DNA of 64,000 nt, taken from contig CAZYBE010000001.1 of the NCBI GenBank assembly GCA_964645765.1, positions 62,001 to 126,000 on the forward strand. The letters are read 5' to 3'. The number at the start of each line of letters is the position of its first letter. The first letter of the stretch is position 1. Made by a program: the position numbers and the translations under genes. The notes under the pieces are model-generated. The model did not search any database. It saw only the letters and a program-made list of their open reading frames with translations, and was not told where the DNA came from. Source of the stretch: CAZGMN01 sp964645765. Lineage in GTDB: Bacteria > Acidobacteriota > Aminicenantia > Aminicenantales > Aminicenantaceae. This document shows, one piece after another, positions 1 through 8,506 of the stretch.

Positions 1-23
1 TTGGGAAAAGTCTTTTGAGAACC

Positions 24-1316
24 TTATTCTTTCCTCTCCAGAAAATACCTCATACCAACAAAGTCAAAGGTTAAAGCATAGGGCCTGAAGAATCCGTGTG
101 AAATCAAGCCTCCGATACGAAACCTGAAGGCATTCTCTAAAGGAAAAGCGCCTGTATACAATCCGCGAACGTTGTGCTCCTTGGCATCGCCAAGCGTCAA
201 TTCCTCGACCACGAATGGAATGACCTTCACTTTCCCTCCTCCGCCGACCCCTTCAGCGGCAAAGCTCTCTTGCAAGTTGATGCCTGCTTCCTTAAGGGTA
301 GATTCAGCGCAGGTGAATCCACCGCCTGCTAACCCCGTGTCCACAAAAAAAAGGAGCGGCTGGCTCTTGTTAACTGTTCCCCAGGCCACCATGTAGTGGT
401 CACCGGCCATCCAAAAGGGAATCACTATAGTTTCTTTTGCCCGCGCTTCTCGCTCCACTCGCTTCAGGTTTTCCTTCGTCTTGCGACGCAGAACGAGCTC
501 ACCCTGGGGATAATCCAGGGTAGGGATGAAGTGATAGAGCAAAACTGTTCCGATAATTCCGTCGACTCGCTTCCCTCCAAAGACAGGCTGAGAGAAACGG
601 CGGACATCCATGAGATGCACAGGAACGTTCTTGAGGGTGAAGTCGCCGAGTGTCAGGAAGTCCACCCGTCCATGCTGGAAGGCCGCCTGTTTTCCGCCTG
701 CAAAAGTGCCTGTCACCGACCCAAACTGCACTATGTTCAACTCCTTGGCGAATTCGGTGTCAATGATGACCTCAGCACCGCCTGTATCGATGAAGAAGTT
801 AACAGGCTCGCCTTCATTGACTCGCACCTGGATAACTGGCAATGGGTCGGTCATAACGAACTTCAGATGACTGACCTCAGCTTTCCCTTCGATTTGGTAG
901 GGCGTGATGCCTTTAAAGCTCTCAAGCTTCTTTGCTACCGCTTCTTGACCTGTAGCACGGAAGAACGGTGCGGCTTGCTTGAAATCGCCCTGGCGATAAA
1001 AAACTTCTGCCATCAAAGATTTAGGAGCTTGCTCCTCAGGCTTAAGTTCGATGGCTTTGGCTAACCACTTCTGGGCATTATCCAAGCGGTTAGCCAGCAG
1101 AGAAATGCTGCCCAAGCGAATAGCAGCCTGAAAATTCGCGGGCTCTGCAGCCAGAACTTTAGTGTAGAGCTTCTCTGCTTCGACAAACTTTCCTGCCTTG
1201 AATAGGCTATCGGCAGTTTCAAGCTCGCTTTGCCCACTTTGAGCTTCATCGCTCATCAGGGTTACACCTCCAAGCGAGAGTAGAATGGCAATACAAACAA
1301 CCTTGAATGAAGTCAT
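24..1316 (-). CDS. Exported TPR and retropepsin-like aspartyl protease
   Basis: Predicted secreted or periplasmic protein of 430 aa. A hydrophobic N-terminus (MTSFKVVCIAILLSLGG) looks like a signal peptide. Tetratricopeptide-like helices follow at about residues 40-130. Two retropepsin-type lobes then carry DTG motifs, with the aspartates near residues 177 (FFIDTGGAEV) and 326 (FFVDTGLAGG). Two DTG sites in one chain suggest a bilobed, single-chain active site. An upstream ATG at 1358 exists, but AAGGAG lies 7 nt before the ATG at 1316, so the shorter start is preferred. Substrate is unknown. It lies downstream of the aldehyde dehydrogenase on the same strand, 194 bp away, with no visible functional link. 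Confidence 0.8.
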   Translation of the reverse strand: MTSFKVVCIAILLSLGGVTLMSDEAQSGQSELETADSLFKAGKFVEAEKLYTKVLAAEPANFQAAIRLGSISLLANRLDNAQKWLAKAIELKPEEQAPKSLMAEVFYRQGDFKQAAPFFRATGQEAVAKKLESFKGITPYQIEGKAEVSHLKFVMTDPLPVIQVRVNEGEPVNFFIDTGGAEVIIDTEFAKELNIVQFGSVTGTFAGGKQAAFQHGRVDFLTLGDFTLKNVPVHLMDVRRFSQPVFGGKRVDGIIGTVLLYHFIPTLDYPQGELVLRRKTKENLKRVEREARAKETIVIPFWMAGDHYMVAWGTVNKSQPLLFFVDTGLAGGGFTCAESTLKEAGINLQESFAAEGVGGGGKVKVIPFVVEELTLGDAKEHNVRGLYTGAFPLENAFRFRIGGLISHGFFRPYALTFDFVGMRYFLERKE

Positions 1317-1510
1317 AACCTGCTCCTTTCCAATATGTGTGAAAAATAACATTGACAATTTCTCACATCGGATTCGATATTACCGAAGTCACCGTAAGCG
1401 ATTTGAGCAAGGCGCATCAAATTCATCAACCCTGCATTGGGCAGATAGGAAGTTGCTTTTATGAATGGCAACATTTTATTCACCTTTAATTTTAGAAACC
1501 TCTCTGACTC

Positions 1511-2923
1511 TCAAAGATTAAAACAGACAACCTTTGGCTCTGTCATCTCCAGCAGCGCAAACTTAATCCCTTCCCGGCCGAGGCCGCTCCATTTTACGCC
1601 GCCGAATGGCATCATGTCGATGCGGTAATCGGTGGAATCGTTGACCATCACTCCGCCGACCTCGAGCTCCTTGATGGCCTTGAAGGCATTCTCCAAGGAG
1701 CGGGTGAAGATGGCTCCGTGAAGACCGTACTTGACGCTGTTGGAAAGCTTGATGGCCTCATCCAGAGAGGAAACCTTATAGAGATTCACCACTGGCCCGA
1801 AGACTTCCTCGCAGTTGAGCCTCGCAGCCTGAGGCATGTTCTTGAAGACAGTTGGCTCGAAAAGAGTCCCTTTTCTCTTTCCTCCGCTGAGAAGCTTGGC
1901 ACCTTGCTCGATGGCTTCCTTGACCCATCTTTCCACCCGGGCTGCTTCTTCCTCTGTGATCATCGGCCCCATGTCTGTCTCCTCATCAAGCTGAAAGCCA
2001 ACCTTCATCTTCTTGGTGCGCTGGACAAACATCCTCTCGAACTCACCGTAGACAGCTTCATGGATATAGATTCGCTGGACGCCGATGCAGTTCTGGCCCA
2101 CAGCCCAGAAAGCACCTGAGACAGAAAGCTCGACAGCCTTGGGAAGGTCAGCATCGTCCATGACAATCACCGGCGAGTTTGAGCCGAGCTCCATGCCTAT
2201 TTTCTTCAAGCCTGCTTTTTTGACAATGTCCAGGCCTGCCTCGGTTCCTCCAGTAAAAGAAATCATCCTCACTCTTGAGTCTGTGACCAATGCATCGGCG
2301 ATTCTTGAAGCACGGCCGGTGACGATGTTCAAGATCTTCCAGGGAAGCCCGGCCTCGACCAGTGCCTCCCCCAGTTTTAATGCGGAAAGAGGAGTGACGG
2401 TCGCGGGCTTGAGGACAATAGAATTTCCGGCGGCAATGGCTGGCCCGACTTTATGGGCAACGAGGTTCAAGGGGTCGTTGAACGGGGTTATGGCGACGAT
2501 AACGCCGATGGGAAAGAGGCAGTAGTAGCCAACCCTATTTTCCGACCCGATGCGGCTGTCAAAGGGAATGGTCTCGCCGACAATCCTTCGCGCTTCTTCA
2601 GCGGAGATGGTGATGGTGTCAACGCAGCGGCTGACCTCTTTGCGTGCCTCGCGGATGGTCTTGCTTCCTTCAGTGGCTATCGTCCTGGCAAACTCCTCCT
2701 GGCGGCTTCTTACGATTTCAGCGGTCCTGTAAAGGACCGAGATTCGCCGGTGAACAGGAAGGTCGCGGTTAATTCTAAACCCTTCCTCTGCTGCTCCGAT
2801 GGCTGCTTCCACATCCTTCTTATCCCCGGCAGGGACAGTGTCAATCAATTCGTTGTTGTAAGGGTTGCGGACTTCAATCTTCTCGACCTTGTCAACCCAT
2901 TTTTCTCCGATGAGCATTCTCAT
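1511..2923 (-). CDS. NAD(P)-dependent aldehyde dehydrogenase
   Basis: A full-length (470 aa) cytoplasmic ALDH-superfamily enzyme that oxidises an aldehyde to a carboxylate (or non-phosphorylating oxidation of a sugar-phosphate aldehyde) with NAD(P). The catalytic cysteine is C279 in GQNCIG, the general-base glutamate is near residue 245 in MELGSNSP, and the cofactor-site FTGGTEAG motif precedes it. The C-terminal motif MPFGGVKWSGLGREG is typical. Overall it resembles the lactaldehyde/glyceraldehyde-3-phosphate (GapN-like) branch, but substrate cannot be fixed from sequence. GGAGG is spaced 7 nt before the ATG. The gene stands alone; repeat C lies just upstream. Confidence 0.9.
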   Translation of the reverse strand: MRMLIGEKWVDKVEKIEVRNPYNNELIDTVPAGDKKDVEAAIGAAEEGFRINRDLPVHRRISVLYRTAEIVRSRQEEFARTIATEGSKTIREARKEVSRCVDTITISAEEARRIVGETIPFDSRIGSENRVGYYCLFPIGVIVAITPFNDPLNLVAHKVGPAIAAGNSIVLKPATVTPLSALKLGEALVEAGLPWKILNIVTGRASRIADALVTDSRVRMISFTGGTEAGLDIVKKAGLKKIGMELGSNSPVIVMDDADLPKAVELSVSGAFWAVGQNCIGVQRIYIHEAVYGEFERMFVQRTKKMKVGFQLDEETDMGPMITEEEAARVERWVKEAIEQGAKLLSGGKRKGTLFEPTVFKNMPQAARLNCEEVFGPVVNLYKVSSLDEAIKLSNSVKYGLHGAIFTRSLENAFKAIKELEVGGVMVNDSTDYRIDMMPFGGVKWSGLGREGIKFALLEMTEPKVVCFNL

Positions 2924-2985
2924 TTTCTCGCCTCCATTTTTATTTTCAGAGAATAAACGACTCTTTCATAAAAATCAACATTGAA

Positions 2986-3168
2986 AGGTGTTGGGAGATA
3001 GCCTTGCTCCCAATCGGATTTTTAACGCCATCTCCATTCGCTCTTCTCGGCGGCTGCGTAACTCACTTCGTTCAGACATACTCGCCGCCCGACTTCGTCG
3101 GATTCCCTCGAAGAGCGAACTCCGATGGCTAAATCCTCAATGGTCGCTACGGCTATCTCCCAACACCT
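2986..3168. repeat. Palindromic repeat family C (single copy)
   Basis: A 183-bp intergenic element with near-perfect 18-bp terminal inverted repeats: it starts AGGTGTTGGGAGATAGCC and ends with the reverse complement of this. Inside is a second set of nested inverted segments (for example CGCTCTTC against GAAGAGCG), so the whole unit can fold into one long hairpin. It carries no plausible gene. It sits between the start of the aldehyde dehydrogenase and murA. Only one copy is visible here, so its repeat nature is inferred from analogy with families A and B in this window. Confidence 0.7.
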
Positions 3169-3260
3169 ATATCTCGAATATGGTAACACATCATGTCTTT
3201 CTTTCAATGAAAATAGCGGGCGGTTGAATTTTGGGTATCGTTCATTTAGAATGTTGGCAA

Positions 3261-4523
3261 ATGGAAAAAATCAGGATTAGCGGGAATAACAACCTCCAGC
3301 TAAAAGGGAAAGTCAAAATCAGCGGAGCCAAGAACGCTGTTTTACCCGCCATCGTTGCCTGCCTCTTGACCAAAGAAAAGGTCCGCCTGAAGAATGTCCC
3401 TCTGGTTAAAGACGTCTTCACCATATTAACCCTGATGAAAGAGCTCGGCGCAAGCTACCAGTTGAAAAAAAATTCTTTATCCATCCAGGTCAAAGACTTC
3501 AAATCGGCCGAAGCTTCTTATGAGCTGGTCCGGGCGATGAGGGCATCCATCCTCGTCCTGGGTCCGCTTTTGGCTCGCTTCGGAAAAGCTATTGTCGCTT
3601 TGCCCGGCGGCTGCGCCATAGGCTCTCGTCCCATAGACCTCCACATCCACGGGCTTGAAAAGCTGGGAGCCTCGATAAACCTCGAGCACGGCTACATCAA
3701 GGCTGAAGCAAAAAGTCTCAATGGAACAGTGATAGAATTCGAGAAGAAAACAGTCGGAGGGACTGAAAACTTGGTCATGGCGGCCGCATTGGCCAAAGGT
3801 GAGACAATTTTAAAAAAATGCGCTCTGGAACCAGAAGTGACAAACCTCTGTGAGCTGTTGATCAAAATGGGAGCCAAGATTGACGGCGCTGGAGAAGAGA
3901 CCATCCGGATCAAGGGAGTCGAAGAGCTTGGGGGCGCCTCTCATGACATCATCCCTGACCGGATTGAGGCAGGAACTTTCCTCGTTGCCGGGGCTTTAAC
4001 CAAAGGGAATATCATCCTGACTCACACTCGGCCTGACCACCTCGACGTTATCATTGAAAAATTGAGGTATTCAGGCGCAACGATAGACAAGCTCAACAAT
4101 CATTCTCTCCGGGTTATCGGAAGCGAAGAGATCAAGCCTCAAGATATCACCACTTCCCCCTACCCAGGATTCCCGACGGATATGCAGGCGCAGTTTATTG
4201 TCTTGATGACTCAGGCTTCAGGGACATCAATCATCACCGAGACCATTTTCGACAGGCGCTTCTCCCACATCAACGAACTCCTCCGCCTTGGCGCCAATAT
4301 CGAAGTCTCTGGAGATAAGGCCGTTGTCAAAGGAAAAACTCCGCTCTCCGGAGCAGAGATCATAGCCACTGATTTGAGGGCTTCGGCCTCTCTTGTCCTG
4401 GCGGGTCTGATTGCCAAGGGAGAAACAATCGTCAACGATGTCGAACACCTGGACCGTGGCTATGAGAGACTTGAAGAGAAGCTCAAGTCTCTCGGAGGCC
4501 TCATTGAAAGAATAAGAGAATAG
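3261..4523 (+). CDS. murA: UDP-N-acetylglucosamine 1-carboxyvinyltransferase
   Basis: First committed step of peptidoglycan synthesis: transfers enolpyruvate from PEP to UDP-GlcNAc in the cytoplasm. The protein is 420 aa, the usual MurA length, with the N-terminal KISGAKNAVLP substrate-binding segment and the active-site loop LPGGCAIGSRPID carrying Cys118, equivalent to E. coli Cys115; a cysteine here implies fosfomycin sensitivity. Upstream in-frame TTG (3231) is possible, but MEKIRISG matches the family N-terminus, so the ATG at 3261 is chosen although its ribosome-binding site is weak. The next gene follows after 55 bp in the same direction. Confidence 0.96.
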   Translation: MEKIRISGNNNLQLKGKVKISGAKNAVLPAIVACLLTKEKVRLKNVPLVKDVFTILTLMKELGASYQLKKNSLSIQVKDFKSAEASYELVRAMRASILVLGPLLARFGKAIVALPGGCAIGSRPIDLHIHGLEKLGASINLEHGYIKAEAKSLNGTVIEFEKKTVGGTENLVMAAALAKGETILKKCALEPEVTNLCELLIKMGAKIDGAGEETIRIKGVEELGGASHDIIPDRIEAGTFLVAGALTKGNIILTHTRPDHLDVIIEKLRYSGATIDKLNNHSLRVIGSEEIKPQDITTSPYPGFPTDMQAQFIVLMTQASGTSIITETIFDRRFSHINELLRLGANIEVSGDKAVVKGKTPLSGAEIIATDLRASASLVLAGLIAKGETIVNDVEHLDRGYERLEEKLKSLGGLIERIRE

Positions 4524-4578
4524 GAGAAGAGGCCTTTAGCTTCTCAAGATTCTCTTTCCATAATTTGAAATCTAAAAA

Positions 4579-5052
4579 ATGCCATACTTGATCGACGGCA
4601 ATAACTTGATGGGGCATATCTTCCCCCACAATTTCAGGGAAAAGCAAAGCAAATACAACCTGATCCATGACCTATTGATTTTTCAGCAACGAAAAAGGAC
4701 AAGGGTTTTTGTTGTTTTTGACGGAGCTGCTGAGCCGGACCTGGAGAAATTTCAGAAAAAAGAGTTTTCAATCATCAATCCTCCTTTGGGCCAGAAAGCT
4801 GATGGAATCATTAAAGAAATCATTTCCCGCGAGACAGACCTAAGAAGATTCTTCGTCGTCAGCTCGGACCGGGAGATTAAAAGATTTGCCAGGTCAAAAG
4901 GAGCCAAAGCTTTGAGCTCGAAAGAGTTTAACCGTGAGCTCAAAACGGCCTTGAAGCAAAACATGAGGTTCCAGGAATTCCAGAAAGAAGTCTCAGAGCT
5001 TTCTCCCCTCGAGATAGACCATTGGCTCATGATTTTTAAAAACAGAAAATGA
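4579..5052 (+). CDS. NYN-domain (YacP/Rae1-like) putative RNase
   Basis: 157-aa protein with the NYN/PIN-like fold signature: N-terminal YLIDGNNLMG, central VFVVFDGAAEPD, and KADGIIKEII followed by FFVVSSDREI, giving the acidic residues expected to bind metal in this nuclease family. YacP (Rae1) of Bacillus cleaves mRNA on the ribosome; a similar RNA role here is inferred from fold only. Its stop overlaps the start of the next gene by 4 bp (ATGA), indicating translational coupling in a murA-downstream operon. Confidence 0.8.
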   Translation: MPYLIDGNNLMGHIFPHNFREKQSKYNLIHDLLIFQQRKRTRVFVVFDGAAEPDLEKFQKKEFSIINPPLGQKADGIIKEIISRETDLRRFFVVSSDREIKRFARSKGAKALSSKEFNRELKTALKQNMRFQEFQKEVSELSPLEIDHWLMIFKNRK

Positions 5053-5918
5053 ACAATATCTCTATAATCGGCGCCGGGAGGCTGGGGACATCGCTGGCCT
5101 CTGCACTTGGAAAGAAAGGATACAGCATAAAAGCACTCTCTTGCAAAAAAAGTTCTTCGGCAAAAGAGAGCCAAAAAATCGTCGGAAAAGGCAAGGCTCT
5201 GACCGATAATGTCCGAGCGGCAAGGCTCGGAGATTTAGTCTTTCTGTGTCTGCCGGATGAAGAGATTGAGAAAGTCGCCGCGCAACTGGCAAAGTCTAAT
5301 ATCGATTGGTCGAAAAAGCTTGTCTTCCACTGTTCAGGTCTCCTTCCTTCAAAAATCCTCAAGCCCTTAAAGGACAAGGGAGCCTTGATAGCTTCCTTCC
5401 ATCCTGTCCAGTCCTTTGCCCAAAAAAAAACCGAGCCGGCAGACTTCAAGAGCGTCTATTTTGGACTCGAGGGATGCAGCAAGGCTCTGACTTCGGCTCG
5501 AAAGATTGTACGGAAGCTCGGCGGTCATCCTTTCATTCTCAAGGCGAAAGACAAAGCCATTTACCATTCAGCCTGCAGCATAGCCTCCAACTTTCTGGTT
5601 GTGCTTTTAGATATGGCCGTCTCCTTGCTCAAGCAAACAGGCTTGAATGAAGAAAAAGCCTTCCAAGTCCTTCTGCCCTTAGTTCAAGGGACTTTACACA
5701 ATGTAAAAAAATTTAACATGGGCACGTCTCTGACCGGCCCTGTCATCAGAGGAGACCAGAAAACTGTAAACAGCCATCTTAAAGCTCTCCGTGCTTTTCC
5801 TTCCTATCCTGAAACATACCGGAAGCTGGCTGAGCAGGCCTTGGAAATAGCAAGAAGAGAAAAAAGATTGTCTTCGCAAAAAATCAGGGCAATGAAAGCC
5901 CTGCTCCAAGAAAGATAA
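5049..5918 (+). CDS. Rossmann-fold DUF2520 family oxidoreductase-like protein
   Basis: 289-aa protein with an N-terminal dinucleotide-binding motif (ISIIGAGRLGTSLASAL) and the FHPVQSF motif and C-terminal helical region (AIYHSACSIASNFLV) typical of DUF2520/Rossmann-like proteins related to pyrroline-5-carboxylate and ketopantoate reductases. The real substrate of the family is unsettled. It is translationally coupled to the NYN gene upstream. Its 3' end overlaps the convergent murB gene by 35 bp, so both C-termini are encoded by the same DNA on opposite strands. Confidence 0.8.
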   Translation: MNNISIIGAGRLGTSLASALGKKGYSIKALSCKKSSSAKESQKIVGKGKALTDNVRAARLGDLVFLCLPDEEIEKVAAQLAKSNIDWSKKLVFHCSGLLPSKILKPLKDKGALIASFHPVQSFAQKKTEPADFKSVYFGLEGCSKALTSARKIVRKLGGHPFILKAKDKAIYHSACSIASNFLVVLLDMAVSLLKQTGLNEEKAFQVLLPLVQGTLHNVKKFNMGTSLTGPVIRGDQKTVNSHLKALRAFPSYPETYRKLAEQALEIARREKRLSSQKIRAMKALLQER

Positions 5919-6828
5919 CCTCCTCTTCAAGCTCGATGCCGAACTCTTCCTTCACCCGCCTCTTGAGTTCCTGGGCAAGGCGGCGAACATCCTGGGCTGA
6001 AGCATTCCCTTGGTTAATGATGAAATTCGCGTGGCCCGGATAGACAAGCGCTCCTCCTACCCGCATATTCTTCGCACCAACTTTTTCCAGATAATAGCCA
6101 GCAGGAACTTTCTTTCCGTCCGGAAGGACGACGTTCTTGAAATAGCTCCCGGCATAGGCTGTCCCTTCTGGGGGATGCTTTTCCCTGCGAACTTCCAAAT
6201 TGCCCTCAACCTTCGCTTTTATCTTCTCTCTTTCCCCTTCATCAAGCTCAAAAACAGCCTGCAAGAGGATTTCATGCCTTTTCTTGAGAATGCTCTGGCG
6301 GTAACCGAACTCGAAATAATCTCTTTTGACTCTGACCTGCTCACCTTTTTGATTGAGAAGCAGAGCTTCTTTTAAAAAATCCCCGATGCTTTGGTCGAAG
6401 GCGCCAGCATTGCCAAAGACAGCCCCGCCGATTGTCCCTGGAATTCCCGCTAAAAATTCAAACCCGGTTAGCTCTTCTTTTATCGAAAGTTGAAGCACAT
6501 CACTCAAAAAGCAGCCAGAGAAAGTTTCTATCTCTGTTTTACGCCTGAGTTCCTTTCCGGCTACCGCGTTTTTTACAATCAGGCCAGGGAATCCATCATC
6601 ATCGAACAAAAGGTTATTCCCCCCTCCGATAAGAAAATAAGGCATGGAGGTCGAGCGCGCCAAAAGAATCGAGGCCACAAGTTCCTGGATTATTGAAGCT
6701 TCAAAAAAATAGTCGGCTTTGCCGCCGATTCTAAAGTTTGAATGATCCTTAAGAGATACAGATTCTTCTAAGGGCTTGCCAATCTTATCCAGAAAAACAG
6801 CGGGAAAATCTGCTCTTCTGTCAGCCAT
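5884..6828 (-). CDS. murB: UDP-N-acetylmuramate dehydrogenase
   Basis: FAD-dependent, NADPH-using reductase that makes UDP-MurNAc, the step after MurA. 314 aa with the FAD-binding motif FLIGGGNNLLFDDDGF, the GIPGTIGGAVFGNAGAF loop, YRQSILKKR, the proton-donor serine in AGSYFKNP-like AGSYFKN and the C-terminal catalytic glutamate in ELEEEVIFLG. The absence of the type I C-terminal extension fits a type II MurB. No strong ribosome-binding site precedes the ATG. murA is 1.4 kb away on the opposite strand, so the two wall genes are neighbours but not co-transcribed. Confidence 0.95.
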   Translation of the reverse strand: MADRRADFPAVFLDKIGKPLEESVSLKDHSNFRIGGKADYFFEASIIQELVASILLARSTSMPYFLIGGGNNLLFDDDGFPGLIVKNAVAGKELRRKTEIETFSGCFLSDVLQLSIKEELTGFEFLAGIPGTIGGAVFGNAGAFDQSIGDFLKEALLLNQKGEQVRVKRDYFEFGYRQSILKKRHEILLQAVFELDEGEREKIKAKVEGNLEVRREKHPPEGTAYAGSYFKNVVLPDGKKVPAGYYLEKVGAKNMRVGGALVYPGHANFIINQGNASAQDVRRLAQELKRRVKEEFGIELEEEVIFLGAGLSLP

Positions 6829-6887
6829 TTGTATTATTCTATATGACCTTCACCTAAATTTCCAAATATTCTCTATTTAAGGGGAAG

Positions 6888-7060
6888 ATCCTAAATTCCG
6901 TGATAATCATAAAATTGCAGCGGGGGTCCTGGCACGGCGTGCTCCCCGTCCGTCCTCGCTGCACCCATCCCCCCGTGGGGAACCCCTGCAGCTGCGGGCG
7001 TTGCGGGGAGCACGCCGCGCCACCCCAATGCTGGTCATTGGCTATCACGGAATTTAGGAT
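6888..7060. repeat. Palindromic repeat family A, copy A1
   Basis: 173-bp, GC-rich, intergenic palindromic element. Terminal inverted repeats are 18 bp (ATCCTAAATTCCGTGATA at the left, its exact complement at the right). An inner imperfect palindrome around GGCGTGCTCCCCG and CGGGGAGCACGCC forms a second hairpin, and the core is much richer in GC than the flanks. Nearly identical to A2 at 42259-42436; the cores match over long stretches while the arms differ at a few positions. No open reading frame of interest. Confidence 0.9.
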
Positions 7061-7207
7061 GCTATCCTATTTAAACATGAATAAGATCTTGGCATATTTT
7101 TTGCTTGCTAGATTTATGAGTTTAGATTTTTGGCTTCTTGAATCTCTGATATTGACATTTTTTTCAGAGAAGGCTATTATGCAAAAAATTTCATGCGAGG
7201 TCTAAGA

Positions 7208-8398
7208 ATGAAAAAAACGGGGCTGATAGCTTTAGCATTAATCCTTTTTATTTCTTATCTACCGGCTCAAACCGAGACTGCCAATGAAGATTACGTCAAA
7301 GCGATGACAACCGCAGACCGGGCTCAGAGGGCTAATCTTCTCAGAGAGTATCTGACGAAATATGCCGGGAAAGGAACCCAGTACGAGAATTATGCCAACG
7401 GCAATCTCTGCCTCCTTGCTTATCAAGGAAAGACAGCCGAAGAAACCATAAATTATGGCGAAAAGGCTCTGGCTATGGGCGGCCTGGATGACCTCATTAA
7501 GTGTCAAATTTTAATCACTCTTTCAGGAATTTACGGCGAGCGCGGACAGAACTTGGAAAAAGCGAAAAGCTATGCTTCCCAAGCTGCGGAGATCGCAAAG
7601 GCCAGCAGAGGCAAAGAATCTGAAGAGACAGGTCGGGCTTCATGGGAAAAGCTTTTAGGCTATGCTTACTTTGCCCAGGGACAGGCCTTTGACAAGGCTA
7701 AGGACGCTAAAAGCGCCGTAGGCCCCTACATAGAGTCCTACAAAATCTTGAATGACAAGCAAATCTTGATTAATCTGAAAAAAGTGGGAAAGACGCTCTA
7801 TGAATTCAAGTTTTACAATGAAGCGGAAAAAGCTTTTGCAATTGTGGCCGAGGTTTTTAAGGATTTTGAAAGTTACAGCCTCTACGCCAGGATCCTTCAC
7901 CGGACAGGGAAGAAAAATGAAGCTCTCAAGTACTATAAAATGGCCTATATGAAACAGAAGAGCGGGGAAACTGCCTTTAACATCGGAATCATCGAAGCTG
8001 AAAACGCCAAATCAAACCCTGCACTCGCTCAGGAGGCCCTCCATTATTTTCTCGATGCCAGCTTATTATCGGCTGCCCATTCGCAAAAAGCGATGGGACT
8101 CGCCGAAGACCTTTTCTTCAACACCTTAAACAAAGACCTCAAATACAATGAAAAAGCCAAAGAACTCCAGGAAAGAACCGCAAAACTGGAAGAGCTCACC
8201 AAAGCCTTTAACGAAAAATTCGGGGAAAAGAACGAAGAGGACTTGACAGAAGCAGAAAAAAAGGAGATGCAGAATCTGAACGCTCAGATTGAATCCGAAA
8301 AAAAGGCCATCCAAAAACTCGGTGATGAGCAGAAGCTCGCTCTGGACAAGTGGAATGTCCAGATCGAAGAGGCAAAGAAAAGATTAGGCATCAAATAG
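7208..8398 (+). CDS. Exported TPR-repeat protein
   Basis: 396-aa protein with a cleavable signal peptide (MKKTGLIALALILFISYLPAQ) followed by multiple tetratricopeptide-like helical pairs (for example EALKYYKMAYMKQKSG) and a C-terminal charged coiled-coil of about 80 residues rich in E and K. Likely a periplasmic scaffold or assembly protein; no enzymatic motif is visible. The start at 7208 has GAGGT 6-7 nt upstream; a more distant in-frame ATG at 7193 would bury the signal peptide behind five residues. It lies just before ligA in the same direction. Confidence 0.75.
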   Translation: MKKTGLIALALILFISYLPAQTETANEDYVKAMTTADRAQRANLLREYLTKYAGKGTQYENYANGNLCLLAYQGKTAEETINYGEKALAMGGLDDLIKCQILITLSGIYGERGQNLEKAKSYASQAAEIAKASRGKESEETGRASWEKLLGYAYFAQGQAFDKAKDAKSAVGPYIESYKILNDKQILINLKKVGKTLYEFKFYNEAEKAFAIVAEVFKDFESYSLYARILHRTGKKNEALKYYKMAYMKQKSGETAFNIGIIEAENAKSNPALAQEALHYFLDASLLSAAHSQKAMGLAEDLFFNTLNKDLKYNEKAKELQERTAKLEELTKAFNEKFGEKNEEDLTEAEKKEMQNLNAQIESEKKAIQKLGDEQKLALDKWNVQIEEAKKRLGIK

Positions 8399-8506
8399 AG
8401 TCAAGCTGCCCTCCCCTCCATTTGAACTTTTCTCTCTCCTGAGATATCATTCAAACATCCGCAAAAAAAGGAGACAAGCTTACAAACAATCATAGCCGGG
8501 GATGAA

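Noticed and set aside
396..1064. Long plus-strand frame (222 aa) opposite the aspartyl protease gene
   Set aside because: No ribosome-binding site and no recognisable domain; it is the complement of a well-supported coding region with DTG motifs.
4524..4558. GAGAAG...CTTCTC hairpin after murA as a terminator
   Set aside because: Six-base stem and no following T-run; the next gene is probably in the same operon.
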